NCBI GenBank assembly: GCA_963933055.1
Contig: CAWVSY010000014.1
Location: 1 to 64,000, forward strand
Reading direction: 5' to 3'
Length of the DNA stretch: 64,000 bases
Origin: Oleispira sp963933055
GTDB lineage: Bacteria > Pseudomonadota > Gammaproteobacteria > Pseudomonadales > Oceanobacteraceae
The position numbers were made by a program, and so were the translations under genes. The notes below the pieces were generated by a model. It was not told the DNA's origin. It ran no database searches and saw nothing but the letters and a program-made list of their open reading frames with translations. Position 1 is the first letter of the stretch. Every line of letters begins with the position of its first letter. Of this stretch, positions 29,965 through 40,293 are shown one piece after another.

Positions 29965-31416
29965 ATGGAATGGGAAGTGGTAATTGGCCTTGAGATTCAC
30001 GCTCAGTTGGCTACAAAATCAAAAATTTTCTCCGGTTCAAGTACTGAATACGGCGCAGATGCAAATACTCAAGCCAACATTTATGACTTGGGCTTACCGG
30101 GTGTTTTGCCGGTATTTAACGAAGAAGCATTACGCATGGCGGTTAAGTTCGGCCTCGCGATTGATGCTGAAATTGGTATGAAATCTGTATTCGACCGTAA
30201 GAACTATTTCTACCCTGATTCACCTAAAGGCTATCAAATTACTCAACTGCACGAACCGATCGTCGGCATGGGTCATATTGATATCGACCTAGGTGAAGGC
30301 AAATCGCGTCGTATTAACGTAACCCGCGCGCACCTTGAAGAAGATGCGGGCAAGTCAGTTCACGAGGGTTTTGATGGCCAATCAGGTATCGATTTAAACC
30401 GCTGTGGTACGCCGTTAATCGAGATCGTATCAGAACCTGAATTACGCAGCTCCAAAGAAGCGTCTGCGTATTTCCGTAAGATGCAAAGTATTGTGACGTA
30501 CTTAGGCATTTGTGATGGCGATTTATCACAAGGCTCTATGCGCTGTGACTGTAACGTTTCTTTGCGCCCAAAAGGCCAAGAAGAATTCGGTACCCGTACT
30601 GAAATTAAAAACGTCAACTCGTTTAAGAACGTTGAGCGTGCGATTGAAGTTGAGATCGAGCGTCAGATGGACATTCTTGAAGATGGTGGCAGCATCAAAC
30701 AAGAAACTCGCTTATTCGACGCCGATAAAAACGAAACGCGCAGTATGCGTTCGAAAGAAGTTGAAAACGATTACCGCTACTTCCCTGATCCAGACTTATT
30801 GCCTGTGATTATTGATGAAGAATACGTTGAAGCTATTCGCGCGACACTGCCTGAATTACCAGAGCAGAAAAAAGCGCGCTTTGAAGCAGAGCATGGTTTG
30901 TCCGCTTACAATGCAAGCGTATTGGCTGCCAACCGCGAAATGGCGGATTATTTTGAAGCGGCTGCAGACATTGCAGGCGACTATAAGATGACGGCTAACT
31001 GGGTAATGGGTGATCTTTCTGCCGCATTGAATAAAAACGAAATCAGCATTAACGAAATTCCGGTGAGCGCAGAACAGCTTGGCGCAATCTTGAAAAACGT
31101 TAAAGGCAACGACATCTCTAACGATGGCGCGAAAGAAGTCTTTAATGCGATTTGGCAAGGTAAAGGTTCTGACGTTGATCAGTTAATCGACCAACTAGGC
31201 CTTAAGCAAGTATCCGATACTTCTGCCATTGAGGAAGTCGTTGCGCAAGTATTAGCTGACAATCCTAAGCTGGTTGAAGGTTACTTGAATACCCCTGAAG
31301 ATAAGCGTGCAAAAGCGATTGGCCCCTTCATTGGCGCAACGCGTAAAGCGGCTAAGGGTGTTAACCCTCAAGTTGTTATGGAAGTATTAAAGCAAAAGCT
31401 GAACGAGCTAGGCTAA
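29965..31416 (+). CDS. gatB: Asp/Glu-tRNA amidotransferase subunit B
   Basis: A 483-residue subunit that phosphorylates the misacylated tRNA and transfers ammonia to it. It starts [15 protein letters not shown], the PET112 signature, followed by [17 protein letters not shown] and [14 protein letters not shown]. The C-terminal YqeY-like tail domain that contacts tRNA runs from about residue 330. It ends the operon before a strong terminator. Confidence 0.97.
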   Translation: MEWEVVIGLEIHAQLATKSKIFSGSSTEYGADANTQANIYDLGLPGVLPVFNEEALRMAVKFGLAIDAEIGMKSVFDRKNYFYPDSPKGYQITQLHEPIVGMGHIDIDLGEGKSRRINVTRAHLEEDAGKSVHEGFDGQSGIDLNRCGTPLIEIVSEPELRSSKEASAYFRKMQSIVTYLGICDGDLSQGSMRCDCNVSLRPKGQEEFGTRTEIKNVNSFKNVERAIEVEIERQMDILEDGGSIKQETRLFDADKNETRSMRSKEVENDYRYFPDPDLLPVIIDEEYVEAIRATLPELPEQKKARFEAEHGLSAYNASVLAANREMADYFEAAADIAGDYKMTANWVMGDLSAALNKNEISINEIPVSAEQLGAILKNVKGNDISNDGAKEVFNAIWQGKGSDVDQLIDQLGLKQVSDTSAIEEVVAQVLADNPKLVEGYLNTPEDKRAKAIGPFIGATRKAAKGVNPQVVMEVLKQKLNELG

Positions 31417-31440
31417 TACACTCTCTTTGCGCTTCAACTA

Positions 31441-31493
31441 AACCGCCACCTATAAATTCGAAAAACATTTGAGTTTATAGCCGGCGGTTTTTT
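31441..31493 (+). terminator. Rho-independent terminator of gatCAB
   Basis: AACCGCC and CTATAAA on the left pair with TTTATAG and GGCGGTT on the right, followed directly by a T run. It lies 24 bases beyond the gatB stop. Confidence 0.9.
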
Positions 31494-31564
31494 ACGCTCA
31501 GTTTGTGATCAGATTCAATGACAATGTCTTAGAGGGCGCATATACTCGTTGAAGTTTTTATTAA

Positions 31565-32314
31565 ATGGATTCATTTTTTATGCGTATTTTCATGCTTTTA
31601 TTTGTATTCGTTAGCCAGTATAGCGCCGCAAATTTTGACTGGTCGGATTACTCCTCACTACTGGCAGATAACATCACACAAGCTGAGAAGTCAGGAATCA
31701 CTAGCAATCTAGTGAATTATCAAGCCTTTGCCAATGACCCCAAATTTCACTCGTTAATCAATCAGCTCGCAAGCTACGACCCTTCAATACTCGAAGGTAA
31801 TGATAAAATGGCTTTCTATATTAATACCTACAATATTTTTGCTATTAATCTGGTTATTGAAAATAAACCTCATAAGAGCATTCGTAATATTGGCAGCTGG
31901 TTTAGCCCGGTATGGCAAAAACCTGCGGGCATTTTAAATGGCAAGCCCGTAAGTTTAGATACGATTGAGCATAAAATATTACGTAAAATGGAAGAACCAC
32001 GAATTCATTTTGCCATAGTATGCGCTTCAATGAGTTGCCCAGACTTACGAAAAGAAGCTTATGTTGGCAAAAATTTAGACCGCCAACTTGAAGATCAAAC
32101 ACGATCATTTTTAGCCGATAAAGAGAAAGGCTTGAGAATTGATAACGAAAAAATCTATATCTCAAAAATATTTGATTGGTTCAGCGAAGACTTTAGTAAA
32201 GATAAAAGTGAAGCAGGTATTTTACAGTTCATTGCTAAATACCAAATTGAAGCAAGACGCTTCTCTGGCTACAAAACGCTGGATTACGACTGGCAACTTA
32301 ATAAAGTAGAATAA
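31565..32314 (+). CDS. DUF547-domain secreted protein
   Basis: A 249-residue protein with a signal peptide (IFMLLFVFVSQYSAA, starting from a second methionine at residue 7) followed by a DUF547 domain. The family's conserved pieces are present: MAFYINTYNIFAINLV, DTIEHKILRKM, HFAIVCASMSCPDLRKEAY with its conserved cysteines, and ISKIFDWFSEDF. DUF547 proteins are common in marine bacteria and resemble cysteine-protease or transglutaminase folds, but no function is proven. It is flanked by terminators on both sides and so stands alone. Confidence 0.85.
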   Translation: MDSFFMRIFMLLFVFVSQYSAANFDWSDYSSLLADNITQAEKSGITSNLVNYQAFANDPKFHSLINQLASYDPSILEGNDKMAFYINTYNIFAINLVIENKPHKSIRNIGSWFSPVWQKPAGILNGKPVSLDTIEHKILRKMEEPRIHFAIVCASMSCPDLRKEAYVGKNLDRQLEDQTRSFLADKEKGLRIDNEKIYISKIFDWFSEDFSKDKSEAGILQFIAKYQIEARRFSGYKTLDYDWQLNKVE

Positions 32315-32353
32315 AAAAAAACCCATAAGGCTTATCGCGTTATGGGTTTTTTT
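32314..32353. terminator. Bidirectional terminator between the DUF547 gene and sspB
   Basis: AAAAAAACCCATAA pairs with TTATGGGTTTTTTT around an 11-to-12-base loop. The A tract on one side and T tract on the other let it serve both convergent genes. It begins at the stop codon of the DUF547 gene. Confidence 0.9.
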
Positions 32354-32367
32354 CTGCCTTTAAAGTA

Positions 32368-32784
32368 TCACTTAACTACTTTAAAAACAGGTCTCGCTTT
32401 AGCAGGCTTATCGGCTTTAGCATCTGGCTTTTTAGGCTTAGGTGGCTGATCAGGATCAGGCGCCCCTGCTTCATTACCAAATACCATACCTTGACCGTTC
32501 TCTTTGGCATAAATTGCCAAGATCGCGACCATCGGTACGTAAAGATCGATAGGAACACCCCCAAAACGGGCATTAAATGACAAACCGTCATCATCAATAA
32601 GTAACGATTTAACGGCTGACGTACTGATATTCAATACGATCTGTCCGTTATTCACATAATCTTCTGGAACTTGAACACCCGGCAAGCCGGCATCAACCAA
32701 TACATAAGGTGTACAGTCGTTTTCAAGTATCCATTCGTTTAACGCACGCATTAAATACGGGCGACTAGGCGTCATTGTCTGCAT
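32368..32784 (-). CDS. sspB: SspB, ClpXP adaptor protein
   Basis: A 138-residue adaptor that binds ssrA-tagged proteins and delivers them to ClpXP. The N-terminal domain pattern RPYLMRALNEWILEND, LNISTSAVKSLLIDDD and FNARFGGVPIDLYVPM is diagnostic. The C-terminal tail is a long flexible linker rich in proline, lysine and alanine that ends in RPVFKVVK, the ClpX-binding peptide. It follows sspA by 5 bases. Confidence 0.95.
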   Translation of the reverse strand: MQTMTPSRPYLMRALNEWILENDCTPYVLVDAGLPGVQVPEDYVNNGQIVLNISTSAVKSLLIDDDGLSFNARFGGVPIDLYVPMVAILAIYAKENGQGMVFGNEAGAPDPDQPPKPKKPDAKADKPAKARPVFKVVK

Positions 32785-32789
32785 CTTAA

Positions 32790-33422
32790 TTAACCGCGCA
32801 TTTCTTGCTCAGCTTCAGACAAACTTGCCTGGAAGGATTCCCGATCAAACAAACGCTCCATATAATGGAACAAAGGCTCAACCGCTTTACCGCTAAGTTC
32901 AATGCCCATTGCTGGTAAACGCCATAAGATTGGAGCCATGCAGCAATCAACAATTGAGAATTCTTCACTCATGAAATATGGCTTATCTTTAAAGATAGGA
33001 GCGATAGTAATCATGCTTTCACGTAATTCTTTACGCGCTTTTTCTTTGTCTTTATCTTTTGCTGTTGCAGAACAGATTGTATCTACAAGTACACACCAAT
33101 CTTTCTCGATGCGGTGAATCAACAAACGGCTTTCAGCACGAGCAACAGGATAAACAGGCAATAATGGTGGATGCGGGAAACGCTCATCCAAGTATTCCAT
33201 CATTACGTTTGGCTGGTATAAAACCAACTCACGATCAACCAATGTTGGCAATGAATTATACGGATTCAAAGTAGCCAAATCTTCTGGCTTATTATCAGCG
33301 TCTACATCATGAACTTCTACTGTTACGCCTTTTTCAGCCAAAACAATGCGTACACGATGGCTATAATGATCAGTTCCATCCGAATAAAACGTCATTGAAG
33401 AACGTTTAGCAACAACACCCAT
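32790..33422 (-). CDS. sspA: Stringent starvation protein A
   Basis: A 210-residue glutathione-transferase-fold protein that binds RNA polymerase and supports stress and stationary-phase transcription in E. coli and virulence gene control elsewhere. The N-terminal thioredoxin-like part ([23 protein letters not shown]) lacks the GST active serine or tyrosine environment, as expected. The pocket motif [14 protein letters not shown] is followed by [16 protein letters not shown]. The canonical start may be one of the internal methionines (residue 10), since the family begins near this point. Confidence 0.95.
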   Translation of the reverse strand: MGVVAKRSSMTFYSDGTDHYSHRVRIVLAEKGVTVEVHDVDADNKPEDLATLNPYNSLPTLVDRELVLYQPNVMMEYLDERFPHPPLLPVYPVARAESRLLIHRIEKDWCVLVDTICSATAKDKDKEKARKELRESMITIAPIFKDKPYFMSEEFSIVDCCMAPILWRLPAMGIELSGKAVEPLFHYMERLFDRESFQASLSEAEQEMRG

Positions 33423-33470
33423 ATAATTCCCCAGCTAAATAATTTTTAACTATTCAAAAACAAATACAGC

Positions 33471-33490
33471 CCGGACACGTTTCCGTGCCG
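33471..33490 (-). terminator. Hairpin downstream of petC
   Basis: CGGCACGG and CCGTGTCC-type arms at 33490-33471 form a short GC-rich hairpin on the minus strand, followed by TGTATTTGTTTTTG. It lies about 35 bases after the petC stop and probably ends the petABC transcript. Confidence 0.6.
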
Positions 33491-33525
33491 AGCAGTACAG
33501 GTAACTCAACTAATTCTAAGACGAA

Positions 33526-34305
33526 TTAGTGAATGTCTTTCCAGTATTCTTTGTTTAACAAGTAAACAGGAATTAGGAAGATAAACAAGAACAACAATAC
33601 CCACAAACCAAGACGTTGACGCTCTAAAGCGATCGGCTCAGACATGTATACTAAGAAGTTCACCAAATCATACACTAAATTGTCATATTCTTTTGGAGTT
33701 AATTGACCTTCTTCAGCCAAGTACAATACTTCTTTAGGTTCTGCTAGTTCACAGCTATCAACCATGATTTCAGTACCGGTTAAAGAATCAAAGCCTGTTG
33801 ATACTGGTGCGCAACCTAATTTTTGTAGACCTTGAAGATCTGCAAGAACGTGTGGCATACCAACGTCTTTAAAGGCTGTGTTATTCACACCCCAAGGACG
33901 GCTTTTATCTTCGTAGAAAGAACGTAGATAGGTATATAACCAATCGCCGTCGCCACCACGAACTCGAGTAACCAAAGTAAGATCTGGAGGTGTAGCACCG
34001 AACCATTTCTTAGAATCTTCAGTACGCATAGCAATCGTCATTAGATCGCCAAAACGCTTACCCGCGAAGTTTAAGTTTTCTTGCATCAACTCTTCTGGAA
34101 TATCCAAATCTTTAGCAACACGGTTATAACGACCGTGCTCTAATGAGTGACAACCCATGCAGTAGTTCATGAAAGTTTGAGCACCACGCTGCAAAGATGC
34201 AGTATCGCCCAAATCTGTTTTATGTTCGTCTAGGTGAATACCACCACCCGATGCATACGAAAGCGAAGAAGCCATCAAAGCGAACAGAGCTATAACTTTT
34301 TTCAT
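33526..34305 (-). CDS. petC: Cytochrome c1 of the bc1 complex
   Basis: A 259-residue membrane-anchored c-type cytochrome that takes electrons from the Rieske protein. It has a signal peptide (VIALFALMASSLSYASG), the haem-attachment motif CMGCH (about residue 49), an axial methionine candidate in the GMPHVLADLQGL region, and a C-terminal membrane anchor (WVLLFLFIFLIPVYLL). It is the third gene of the leftward petA-petB-petC operon. Confidence 0.96.
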   Translation of the reverse strand: MKKVIALFALMASSLSYASGGGIHLDEHKTDLGDTASLQRGAQTFMNYCMGCHSLEHGRYNRVAKDLDIPEELMQENLNFAGKRFGDLMTIAMRTEDSKKWFGATPPDLTLVTRVRGGDGDWLYTYLRSFYEDKSRPWGVNNTAFKDVGMPHVLADLQGLQKLGCAPVSTGFDSLTGTEIMVDSCELAEPKEVLYLAEEGQLTPKEYDNLVYDLVNFLVYMSEPIALERQRLGLWVLLFLFIFLIPVYLLNKEYWKDIH

Positions 34306-34306
34306 T

Positions 34307-35554
34307 CTAGTGGCCTCCAGTGATGCGTTCAGGAACAGGTTTGGTTTTTTCCATACGAGTATAGAAAGGCATCAATAGGAAATAACCGAAGTAGAATGCA
34401 GTTAACCAACGAGCCAAAGTAGTATTGTTAATCATACCTAGGAAGTAACCATCAGATGGCTGAGTACCTAACCAAGTTAAGATGGCGAACGCTACACCAA
34501 ATACAGGAATCAACGTCTTACTGATTAAACCTTTGTAACGAATACTTCTTACAGGGCTCTTGTCCAACCAAGGCAATACGAACAAGATAGCAATTGCGGC
34601 CCCCATTGCGATAACACCTAACAATTTATCAGGGATTGCACGCAAGATGGTATAGAACGCACCGAAGTACCATACGGGAGCAATGTGCGCCGGAGTTTTA
34701 AGACCGTTAGCAGGCTCAAAGTTTGCGTATTCAAGCATGAAACCGCCACCCATTGGGAAGAAGAACATCACTGAACAGAAAACGATCAAAAATACGACGA
34801 TACCGACCATGTCGTGTATGGTGTAGAAAGGGTGGAAAGGAATGCCGTCTAGCGGTACGCCGTTCTCATCTTTATGTTTCTTAATATCAACGCCATCAGG
34901 GTTGTTAGAACCTACTTCATGAAGCGCTAATAAGTGCAATACAACCAAAGCAACGATCACTAATGGAACGGCAATCACGTGCAATGCGAAGAAGCGATTC
35001 AAAGTAGCGCCTGAAATCAGGAAGTCACCACGAATCCACGTAGTCAGGTCATCACCAATAACGGGGATTGCACCGAACAAAGAAATAATTACCTGAGCAC
35101 CCCAATAAGACATCTGACCCCATGGAAGTACATATCCCATAAAGGCTTCTGCCATAAGTGCTAGATAGATACCCATACCAAACAACCAGATAAGCTCACG
35201 TGGCTTCTGGTAGGATCCGTACAGCAAAGCACGCATCATGTGTAGGTAAATAGCGATGAAGAAGAAGGTCGCGCCGGTAGAGTGCATATAACGCAATAAC
35301 CAACCCCATTCCACATCACGCATGATGTATTCAACCGATGCAAAAGCCGCATCAGCACTTGGCGTGAAGTTCATCGTTAACCAGATACCCGTTAGGATTT
35401 GGTTAACAAGCATTACCATCGACAATACGCCGAAGAAATACCAGAAGTTAAAGTTTTTTGGGGCATAGTACTTAGACATATGCTTTTCGTAGGTCACAGT
35501 TACTGGTAGACGATCGTCAATCCAGCCCATGATTGGATTTTTCTGCTTACTCAT
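34307..35554 (-). CDS. petB: Cytochrome b of the bc1 complex
   Basis: A 415-residue eight-helix protein holding both b haems and the quinol sites. Haem ligand histidines lie in RYMHSTGATFFFIAIYLHMMR and RFFALHVIAVPLVIVALVVLHL, and the Qo-site PEWY motif appears in the altered form PVWYFGAFYTILR. Length is normal for the Pseudomonas-type protein. The Rieske gene overlaps its start by one base. Confidence 0.96.
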   Translation of the reverse strand: MSKQKNPIMGWIDDRLPVTVTYEKHMSKYYAPKNFNFWYFFGVLSMVMLVNQILTGIWLTMNFTPSADAAFASVEYIMRDVEWGWLLRYMHSTGATFFFIAIYLHMMRALLYGSYQKPRELIWLFGMGIYLALMAEAFMGYVLPWGQMSYWGAQVIISLFGAIPVIGDDLTTWIRGDFLISGATLNRFFALHVIAVPLVIVALVVLHLLALHEVGSNNPDGVDIKKHKDENGVPLDGIPFHPFYTIHDMVGIVVFLIVFCSVMFFFPMGGGFMLEYANFEPANGLKTPAHIAPVWYFGAFYTILRAIPDKLLGVIAMGAAIAILFVLPWLDKSPVRSIRYKGLISKTLIPVFGVAFAILTWLGTQPSDGYFLGMINNTTLARWLTAFYFGYFLLMPFYTRMEKTKPVPERITGGH

Positions 35555-36150
35555 TATGCAGTCTCCTCATCAATACCGATCACTAAGGTATCACCGTCAC
35601 GCGTATAAGGAGGAACTAGTAAGTTATCGCCCGCTGGAGAACCATTAAATACACGGCCAGACATATCAAAACGAGATCCGTGACAAGGACAAAAGAAACC
35701 GCCCTTCCAATCAGCATCGAATGGTTCTGGTTTAACTTCAGCAAAGAACTTAGGAGCACAACCTAGGTGAGTACAAACACCCAAAAGAACCAGTAGCTCT
35801 GGATCACGAGAGCGCTGTAAGTTATCAGCATAAGCAGGCTGTTGAGCCTTGTTACCATTTGCTGGATCTTTTAAGCGATCTGAGAGACCTTCAAGCATAC
35901 CCAGTACTTCTTGAGTACGGCGTACGATGAATACTGGTTTGCCACGCCATTCGGCGGTCAGCATAGCACCAGGCTCTAATTTACTAATGTCTACTTTAGC
36001 AGGTGCACCAGCAGCTTTTGCTTTCTCACTAGGGTTCCATGAAGCAAGGAATGGAACAGCAACAAAGCCGGCGCCTACAGCACCAACAGCAGCGGTCGAA
36101 CCCAGGAGTAGCAGACGTCGACTATTATTTACGCCGTCTTGACTCATCAC
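35554..36150 (-). CDS. petA: Rieske iron-sulfur subunit of the bc1 complex
   Basis: A 198-residue protein with a twin-arginine type N-terminus (NNSRRLLLLGSTAAVGAVGAG) that also forms the membrane anchor. The 2Fe-2S cluster boxes are CTHLGCAP and CPCHGSRFD. It carries electrons from quinol to cytochrome c1. It is the first gene of petABC. Confidence 0.96.
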   Translation of the reverse strand: MMSQDGVNNSRRLLLLGSTAAVGAVGAGFVAVPFLASWNPSEKAKAAGAPAKVDISKLEPGAMLTAEWRGKPVFIVRRTQEVLGMLEGLSDRLKDPANGNKAQQPAYADNLQRSRDPELLVLLGVCTHLGCAPKFFAEVKPEPFDADWKGGFFCPCHGSRFDMSGRVFNGSPAGDNLLVPPYTRDGDTLVIGIDEETA

Positions 36151-36280
36151 CTATTCTCCCATCATTATAATTTTTTGGCTTAACGCAGTATAGCTTGTAT
36201 TCTCATACAAGGGCGCGCCAGCATCAGCTAGATATACCAAGCGGCGCACATAGTAATGAAATTGCGCTCCGCTGACAACT

Positions 36281-36343
36281 AAAAAGCCCCGAGTTACAGG
36301 AGCTTTAGGTAAAAAAAAACGCCCAATGCATAAACATTGAGCG
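36281..36343 (-). terminator. Tandem terminators after rpsI
   Basis: On the minus strand CGCTCAATG pairs with CATTGGGCG (36343-36320) and is followed by nine T residues. A second, weaker stem, AAAGCTCC with GGGGCTTT (about 36306-36283), follows with another T run. Together they close the rplM-rpsI operon. Confidence 0.88.
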
Positions 36344-36369
36344 TTTCTTGATATAGCGCAAGTTTGATC

Positions 36370-36762
36370 TTAACGCTTGCTGAACTGTGGCTTCTTACGT
36401 GCTTTACGTAGACCAACTTTCTTACGTTCAACTTCACGAGCATCACGAGTAACATAACCCGCTGCACGAAGAGAAGGACGAAGTGTTTCGTCATACTGCA
36501 TCAATGCACGTGTAATACCGTGACGAATCGCGCCAGCTTGACCGCTATTACCGCCGCCTTTAACGTTAACAATAACGTCAAATTTTTCTAGGCTTTCAGT
36601 CAATTCTAGTGGCTGACGTACAACCATACGTGCAGTTTCACGACCAAAATAAGCTTCGATAGCTTTTTTGTTAATCTGGATAGTGCCTGTACCTGGACGC
36701 AAAAATACGCGTGCAGTTGAGGTCTTACGACGGCCAGTACCGTAATATTGAGTAGCTGCCAT
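36370..36762 (-). CDS. rpsI: Ribosomal protein S9
   Basis: A 130-residue 30S protein whose C-terminal tail reaches the P-site tRNA. It has the family start [20 protein letters not shown], the [19 protein letters not shown] region, and the terminal basic KKPQFSKR. It is 3 bases downstream of rplM. Confidence 0.98.
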   Translation of the reverse strand: MAATQYYGTGRRKTSTARVFLRPGTGTIQINKKAIEAYFGRETARMVVRQPLELTESLEKFDVIVNVKGGGNSGQAGAIRHGITRALMQYDETLRPSLRAAGYVTRDAREVERKKVGLRKARKKPQFSKR

Positions 36763-36765
36763 ATC

Positions 36766-37200
36766 TTATCCGTTTATCTCTAAAGTTTGTGGCTGTTGAG
36801 CTGCATGTGGATGCTCAGAACCAGCATACACTTTAAGCTTACGATACATATCACGACCTAAAGGATTCTTTGGAAGCATTCCTTTAACTGCCTGCTCGAT
36901 AATCATCTCAGGCTTGTGATCAAGTAATTTGTCAAAAGAGATAGAACGTAAGCCACCTGGGTAACCAGTGTGACGATAATACATTTTATCAGTCGTTTTG
37001 TTGCCTGTTACACGAATCTTGTCCGCATTGATAACAACGATGTAATCGCCAGTATCTACGTGAGGAGTATATTCTGGCTTATGCTTGCCTTTTAGACGAA
37101 GAGCAATCTCAGTTGCCAAACGCCCCAGAGTCTGTTCGGCTGCATCAACTATAAACCACTCGCGTTGTACGCTTTCTGGTTTTGCACTGTAAGTTTTCAT
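36766..37200 (-). CDS. rplM: Ribosomal protein L13
   Basis: A 144-residue early-assembly 50S protein. It shows [37 protein letters not shown] and [19 protein letters not shown]. It is first in the rplM-rpsI operon; in E. coli L13 represses its own translation through the mRNA leader, but I cannot identify that structure here. Confidence 0.98.
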   Translation of the reverse strand: MKTYSAKPESVQREWFIVDAAEQTLGRLATEIALRLKGKHKPEYTPHVDTGDYIVVINADKIRVTGNKTTDKMYYRHTGYPGGLRSISFDKLLDHKPEMIIEQAVKGMLPKNPLGRDMYRKLKVYAGSEHPHAAQQPQTLEING

Positions 37201-37355
37201 TAATTTCTCGCCTTTCTAGGGCTCTGCAATCTTAAAAAAGAGGCGAAATTCTACACAAGTAGAAACCACCACGCAAGCCCAATTTACGAAGTTACAAATT
37301 CACAATGCCTTTATGAAGCTCAGGGGGACGGGGCGAGCTAAATTAAAGCATTGTA

Positions 37356-37667
37356 TTAATATTTTTCAGGTTGATGAAATCTCACCAAACCCCAAATCAA
37401 AGTCAGGAGGGCTGCCATAATGTCTAACAAGATGGCCAACGCCATAGCACTAGAGCTTTCTTCCTGATTACTGTAGCCCAAAACTTGGCCTACATAGAAG
37501 CTAAGAGCACTACCTAAGAAGCCAATCAATATGGCTGCTATCAGATAATAGCCTTTTGCATCATCGAGTGTCAGCAAACCGGAGTTAACCCGCTGCTGGA
37601 AAATTCGGTACGCACCATAACAGATTAATGCCGTCATTGAAATTGAAATTACAAAATAAGCGATCAT
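37356..37667 (-). CDS. Small three-helix membrane protein of unknown function
   Basis: A 103-residue protein with three hydrophobic segments (IAYFVISISMTALICYGAY; YYLIAAILIGFLGSALSFYV; AMALAILLDIMAALLTLIW) and a short charged C-terminus. No family is recognised. It lies between prfC and rplM in the same orientation, separated from each by more than 100 bases. A ten-base-pair hairpin (GTCACAAGAG with CTCTTGTGAC, 37696-37734) lies between prfC and this gene. Confidence 0.6.
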   Translation of the reverse strand: MIAYFVISISMTALICYGAYRIFQQRVNSGLLTLDDAKGYYLIAAILIGFLGSALSFYVGQVLGYSNQEESSSAMALAILLDIMAALLTLIWGLVRFHQPEKY

Positions 37668-37788
37668 TCTTTATTCATCCCTAATCATTTAGCCAGTCAC
37701 AAGAGCCTCACTTTATTAGCTCAACTCTTGTGACAAGGTTAGTTCAGAATGACAGTATTGCTAGTCGTGTAAATTCACAGCGTCGTGA

Positions 37789-39378
37789 TTAGTGCTCGCG
37801 CGTAGCGCTAAACTCAACTTCCGGGAAGCGATCTTGGGTTAAGCTCAAATTCACTCGAGTAGGTGCAATGTAGGTCAGGTGGCCACCACCATCTAACGCT
37901 AAGTTCTCTGCAGACTTGCGCTTAAATTCTGTGAATACTTTTTCATCGTCACAGTATACCCAGCGTGCAGTACTGACACTGATAGGCTCGTAAATACACT
38001 CTACTTTGTATTCATCACGTAAACGCTGTTGAACAACATCAAACTGCAGCACACCCACCGCACCTAAGATTAGGTCGTTATTATTTAACGGCATAAATAG
38101 CTGAGTAGCCCCTTCTTCTGACAACTGCTGCAAACCTTTTTGCAACTGCTTCATTTTAAGAGGGTCTTTTAAGCGCACACGCTTAAACAATTCTGGAGCA
38201 AAATGAGGAATGCCGGTAAAACGCATATCTTCACCTTGAGTGAAGGTATCCCCAATCTGAATGGTCCCGTGGTTATGCAAACCAATGATTTCACCCGAAA
38301 TGGCCTCTTCAACATTGGTCCGGTCGCCTGCCAAGAACGTTACGGCATCGGCAACCTTAATATCTTTGCCTAAACGCGAGTGCTTCATTTTCATGCCTCG
38401 GCTATAGGTGCCGGAGCAAATACGCATAAATGCGATACGGTCACGATGCTTAGGGTCCATATTGGCTTGAATCTTAAAGATAAAACCACTGAATTTTTCT
38501 TCTGTTGGTAGCACAGCGCGATCGCCCGCTTGACGCGCAATCGGCGCTGGCGCCCAATCAACAAAATAATTGAGCATTTCACGAATACCAAAATTCGCTA
38601 ATGCCGTACCAAAGAATACGGGGGTCATTTCACCCGCAAGGTATTCTTCCAAATTAAATTCATAGCTGCCGCCACGAACCAATTCAACTTCATCAATCAA
38701 CTCTTCAACGAGGTCATCGCCAAGCTCCGCACGGGCCTCAGCAGTATCCAAACCTTGAATTTGGACATCATCAGGGACGACACTGGCTTGGCCAGGCTTA
38801 TATATATGCACCGTATCGGTATACAAGTTATACACACCGCGAAATGCTTTACCCATGCCAATTGGCCAAGTGATGGGGGCGCATTTAATGTTGAGTACAG
38901 ATTCAACTTCATCCAATACATCAATTTGATCACGGACTTCGCGATCCATTTTATTAATAAAGGTAAAAATAGGCGTATCACGTAAACGGCATACGTCCAT
39001 TAATTTAATCGTTCGATCTTCAACACCTTTGGCGCCATCGATGACCATTAAAACAGAGTCAACGGCGGTTAGAGTACGATACGTATCTTCCGAGAAATCT
39101 TCGTGCCCTGGTGTATCCAGAAGATTAACCATACGGTCTTTATAAGGAAACTGCATGACGGAAGTTGTGATCGAAATACCACGATCCTGCTCCATTTTCA
39201 TCCAATCTGAGGTTGCCATACGGCCAGTTTTTTTACCCTTCACCGTGCCTGCTAACTGAATAGCGTTACCTAATAATAAAAGTTTCTCGGTGATGGTGGT
39301 TTTACCCGCATCAGGGTGGGAGATGATAGCAAAGGTCCTTCGCTTATTGATTTCATTAAGAAAATCTTGGTTTGCCAT
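37789..39378 (-). CDS. prfC: Peptide chain release factor 3
   Basis: A 529-residue translational GTPase that recycles RF1 and RF2 after termination. The G motifs are [13 protein letters not shown] (G1), [10 protein letters not shown] (G2), [18 protein letters not shown] (G3) and FINKMDRE (G4), and the protein ends in FSATREH as in the family. prfC is the chromosomal attachment site of SXT/R391 elements. Integration replaces the promoter and first codons with element-derived ones, so the [16 protein letters not shown] start seen here is probably supplied by the element. The frame is intact. Confidence 0.97.
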   Translation of the reverse strand: MANQDFLNEINKRRTFAIISHPDAGKTTITEKLLLLGNAIQLAGTVKGKKTGRMATSDWMKMEQDRGISITTSVMQFPYKDRMVNLLDTPGHEDFSEDTYRTLTAVDSVLMVIDGAKGVEDRTIKLMDVCRLRDTPIFTFINKMDREVRDQIDVLDEVESVLNIKCAPITWPIGMGKAFRGVYNLYTDTVHIYKPGQASVVPDDVQIQGLDTAEARAELGDDLVEELIDEVELVRGGSYEFNLEEYLAGEMTPVFFGTALANFGIREMLNYFVDWAPAPIARQAGDRAVLPTEEKFSGFIFKIQANMDPKHRDRIAFMRICSGTYSRGMKMKHSRLGKDIKVADAVTFLAGDRTNVEEAISGEIIGLHNHGTIQIGDTFTQGEDMRFTGIPHFAPELFKRVRLKDPLKMKQLQKGLQQLSEEGATQLFMPLNNNDLILGAVGVLQFDVVQQRLRDEYKVECIYEPISVSTARWVYCDDEKVFTEFKRKSAENLALDGGGHLTYIAPTRVNLSLTQDRFPEVEFSATREH

Positions 39379-39634
39379 GTATAAATTCTTTTAGTTTGTA
39401 CACGGATTTGTACACACTTTTGGAAGTACTCTCTTTTCAGTTCTTCGCTTGTCAAATCCGTCGTGTTAATCGTAATTGGCCGCTATTTTCGCTGATCTTG
39501 ACTTTATAAACAATCAATGGTTATCTAATCGGTTACCATTTACTCTCAGCGTGCGCCAATGCTCAGTTGTAGCTGTTTGCAATCGTTGCTTCTTCAGCTC
39601 ATGAACAACTGTGGCTAAACCACAAATTCCTTCG
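39379..39634 (-). promoter_or_regulatory. Element end: attachment-site region and new prfC promoter
   Basis: This 256-base spacer lies between setR and prfC and should contain the element-host junction. On the minus strand there is a consensus -35, TTGACA (39455-39450), with only weak -10 candidates 16-18 bases on. Closer to prfC the plus strand shows a direct repeat TTTGTACAC at 39395-39403 and 39407-39415, a 12-base period. I cannot place the 17-bp core of attR without the empty site. Confidence 0.5.
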
Positions 39635-40282
39635 CTACCAAAAATCGATGATAGCTTGTCGTACTACACCAATGATGGTGCAGTTGCCGTTGATCGGTAT
39701 TGCAGGGTATTGCGGGTTCAAAGGTTTTAGGTACTTCTGTTCACCATCAATAACCAATTGCTTAAAGGTTGCTTCTTTCGAATCATCCAAACGCGCAACA
39801 ACCAATGAACCTGATGAATAAGGTAACTCAGGATCAACAACGATCACTGCTCCCTCAGGTATGGATTTTTTTCCGCTTGGATTTTCCATACTGTCGCCTT
39901 TTACGCGAAGTGCGAAACAACCCTCATGTGCTTTCCCAGTGACTTCACGCCACTCCTCAGCATCTTCATGGGCAAATCCCTCCGCTATTTCAGTCCAATC
40001 ACCGGCCTGAACCCAGTTAATGAGAGGAATACTCCCTTTAATATCAGGCCCGACTTCTACATTACCGACCCCCAAGCCAATCTCGCCATCACCTGTGGCG
40101 AGCCAATGAGCATTCACGCGAAGTGCCTCCGCGATCTGCATGGTGTAACGAGACCTAGCCGATTTACCAGAGCAAATCTGGCTGATCGACTGCTGTTTGA
40201 TACCAATGCGGCGAGCCAACTCAGACTGAGTCACCCCAGTAAGCTGCAAGGCATGGTTTAGTCGTTCGGATAAAGTTTTCAT
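39635..40282 (-). CDS. setR: SetR-like CI/LexA-type repressor
   Basis: A 215-residue repressor. The N-terminal Cro/CI helix-turn-helix (QSELARRIGIKQQSISQICSGK, residues about 18-39) precedes an S24 peptidase domain with a likely Ala-Gly self-cleavage site in NWVQAGDW, the catalytic serine in KGDSMENPSG and the lysine in DSKEATFKQL. In SXT, SetR blocks the setCD activator promoter until RecA-driven self-cleavage during the SOS response. It faces the cro-like gene across a spacer with four operators, the same layout as in SXT/R391. Confidence 0.93.
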   Translation of the reverse strand: MKTLSERLNHALQLTGVTQSELARRIGIKQQSISQICSGKSARSRYTMQIAEALRVNAHWLATGDGEIGLGVGNVEVGPDIKGSIPLINWVQAGDWTEIAEGFAHEDAEEWREVTGKAHEGCFALRVKGDSMENPSGKKSIPEGAVIVVDPELPYSSGSLVVARLDDSKEATFKQLVIDGEQKYLKPLNPQYPAIPINGNCTIIGVVRQAIIDFW

Positions 40283-40293
40283 AAGCCCGTATT

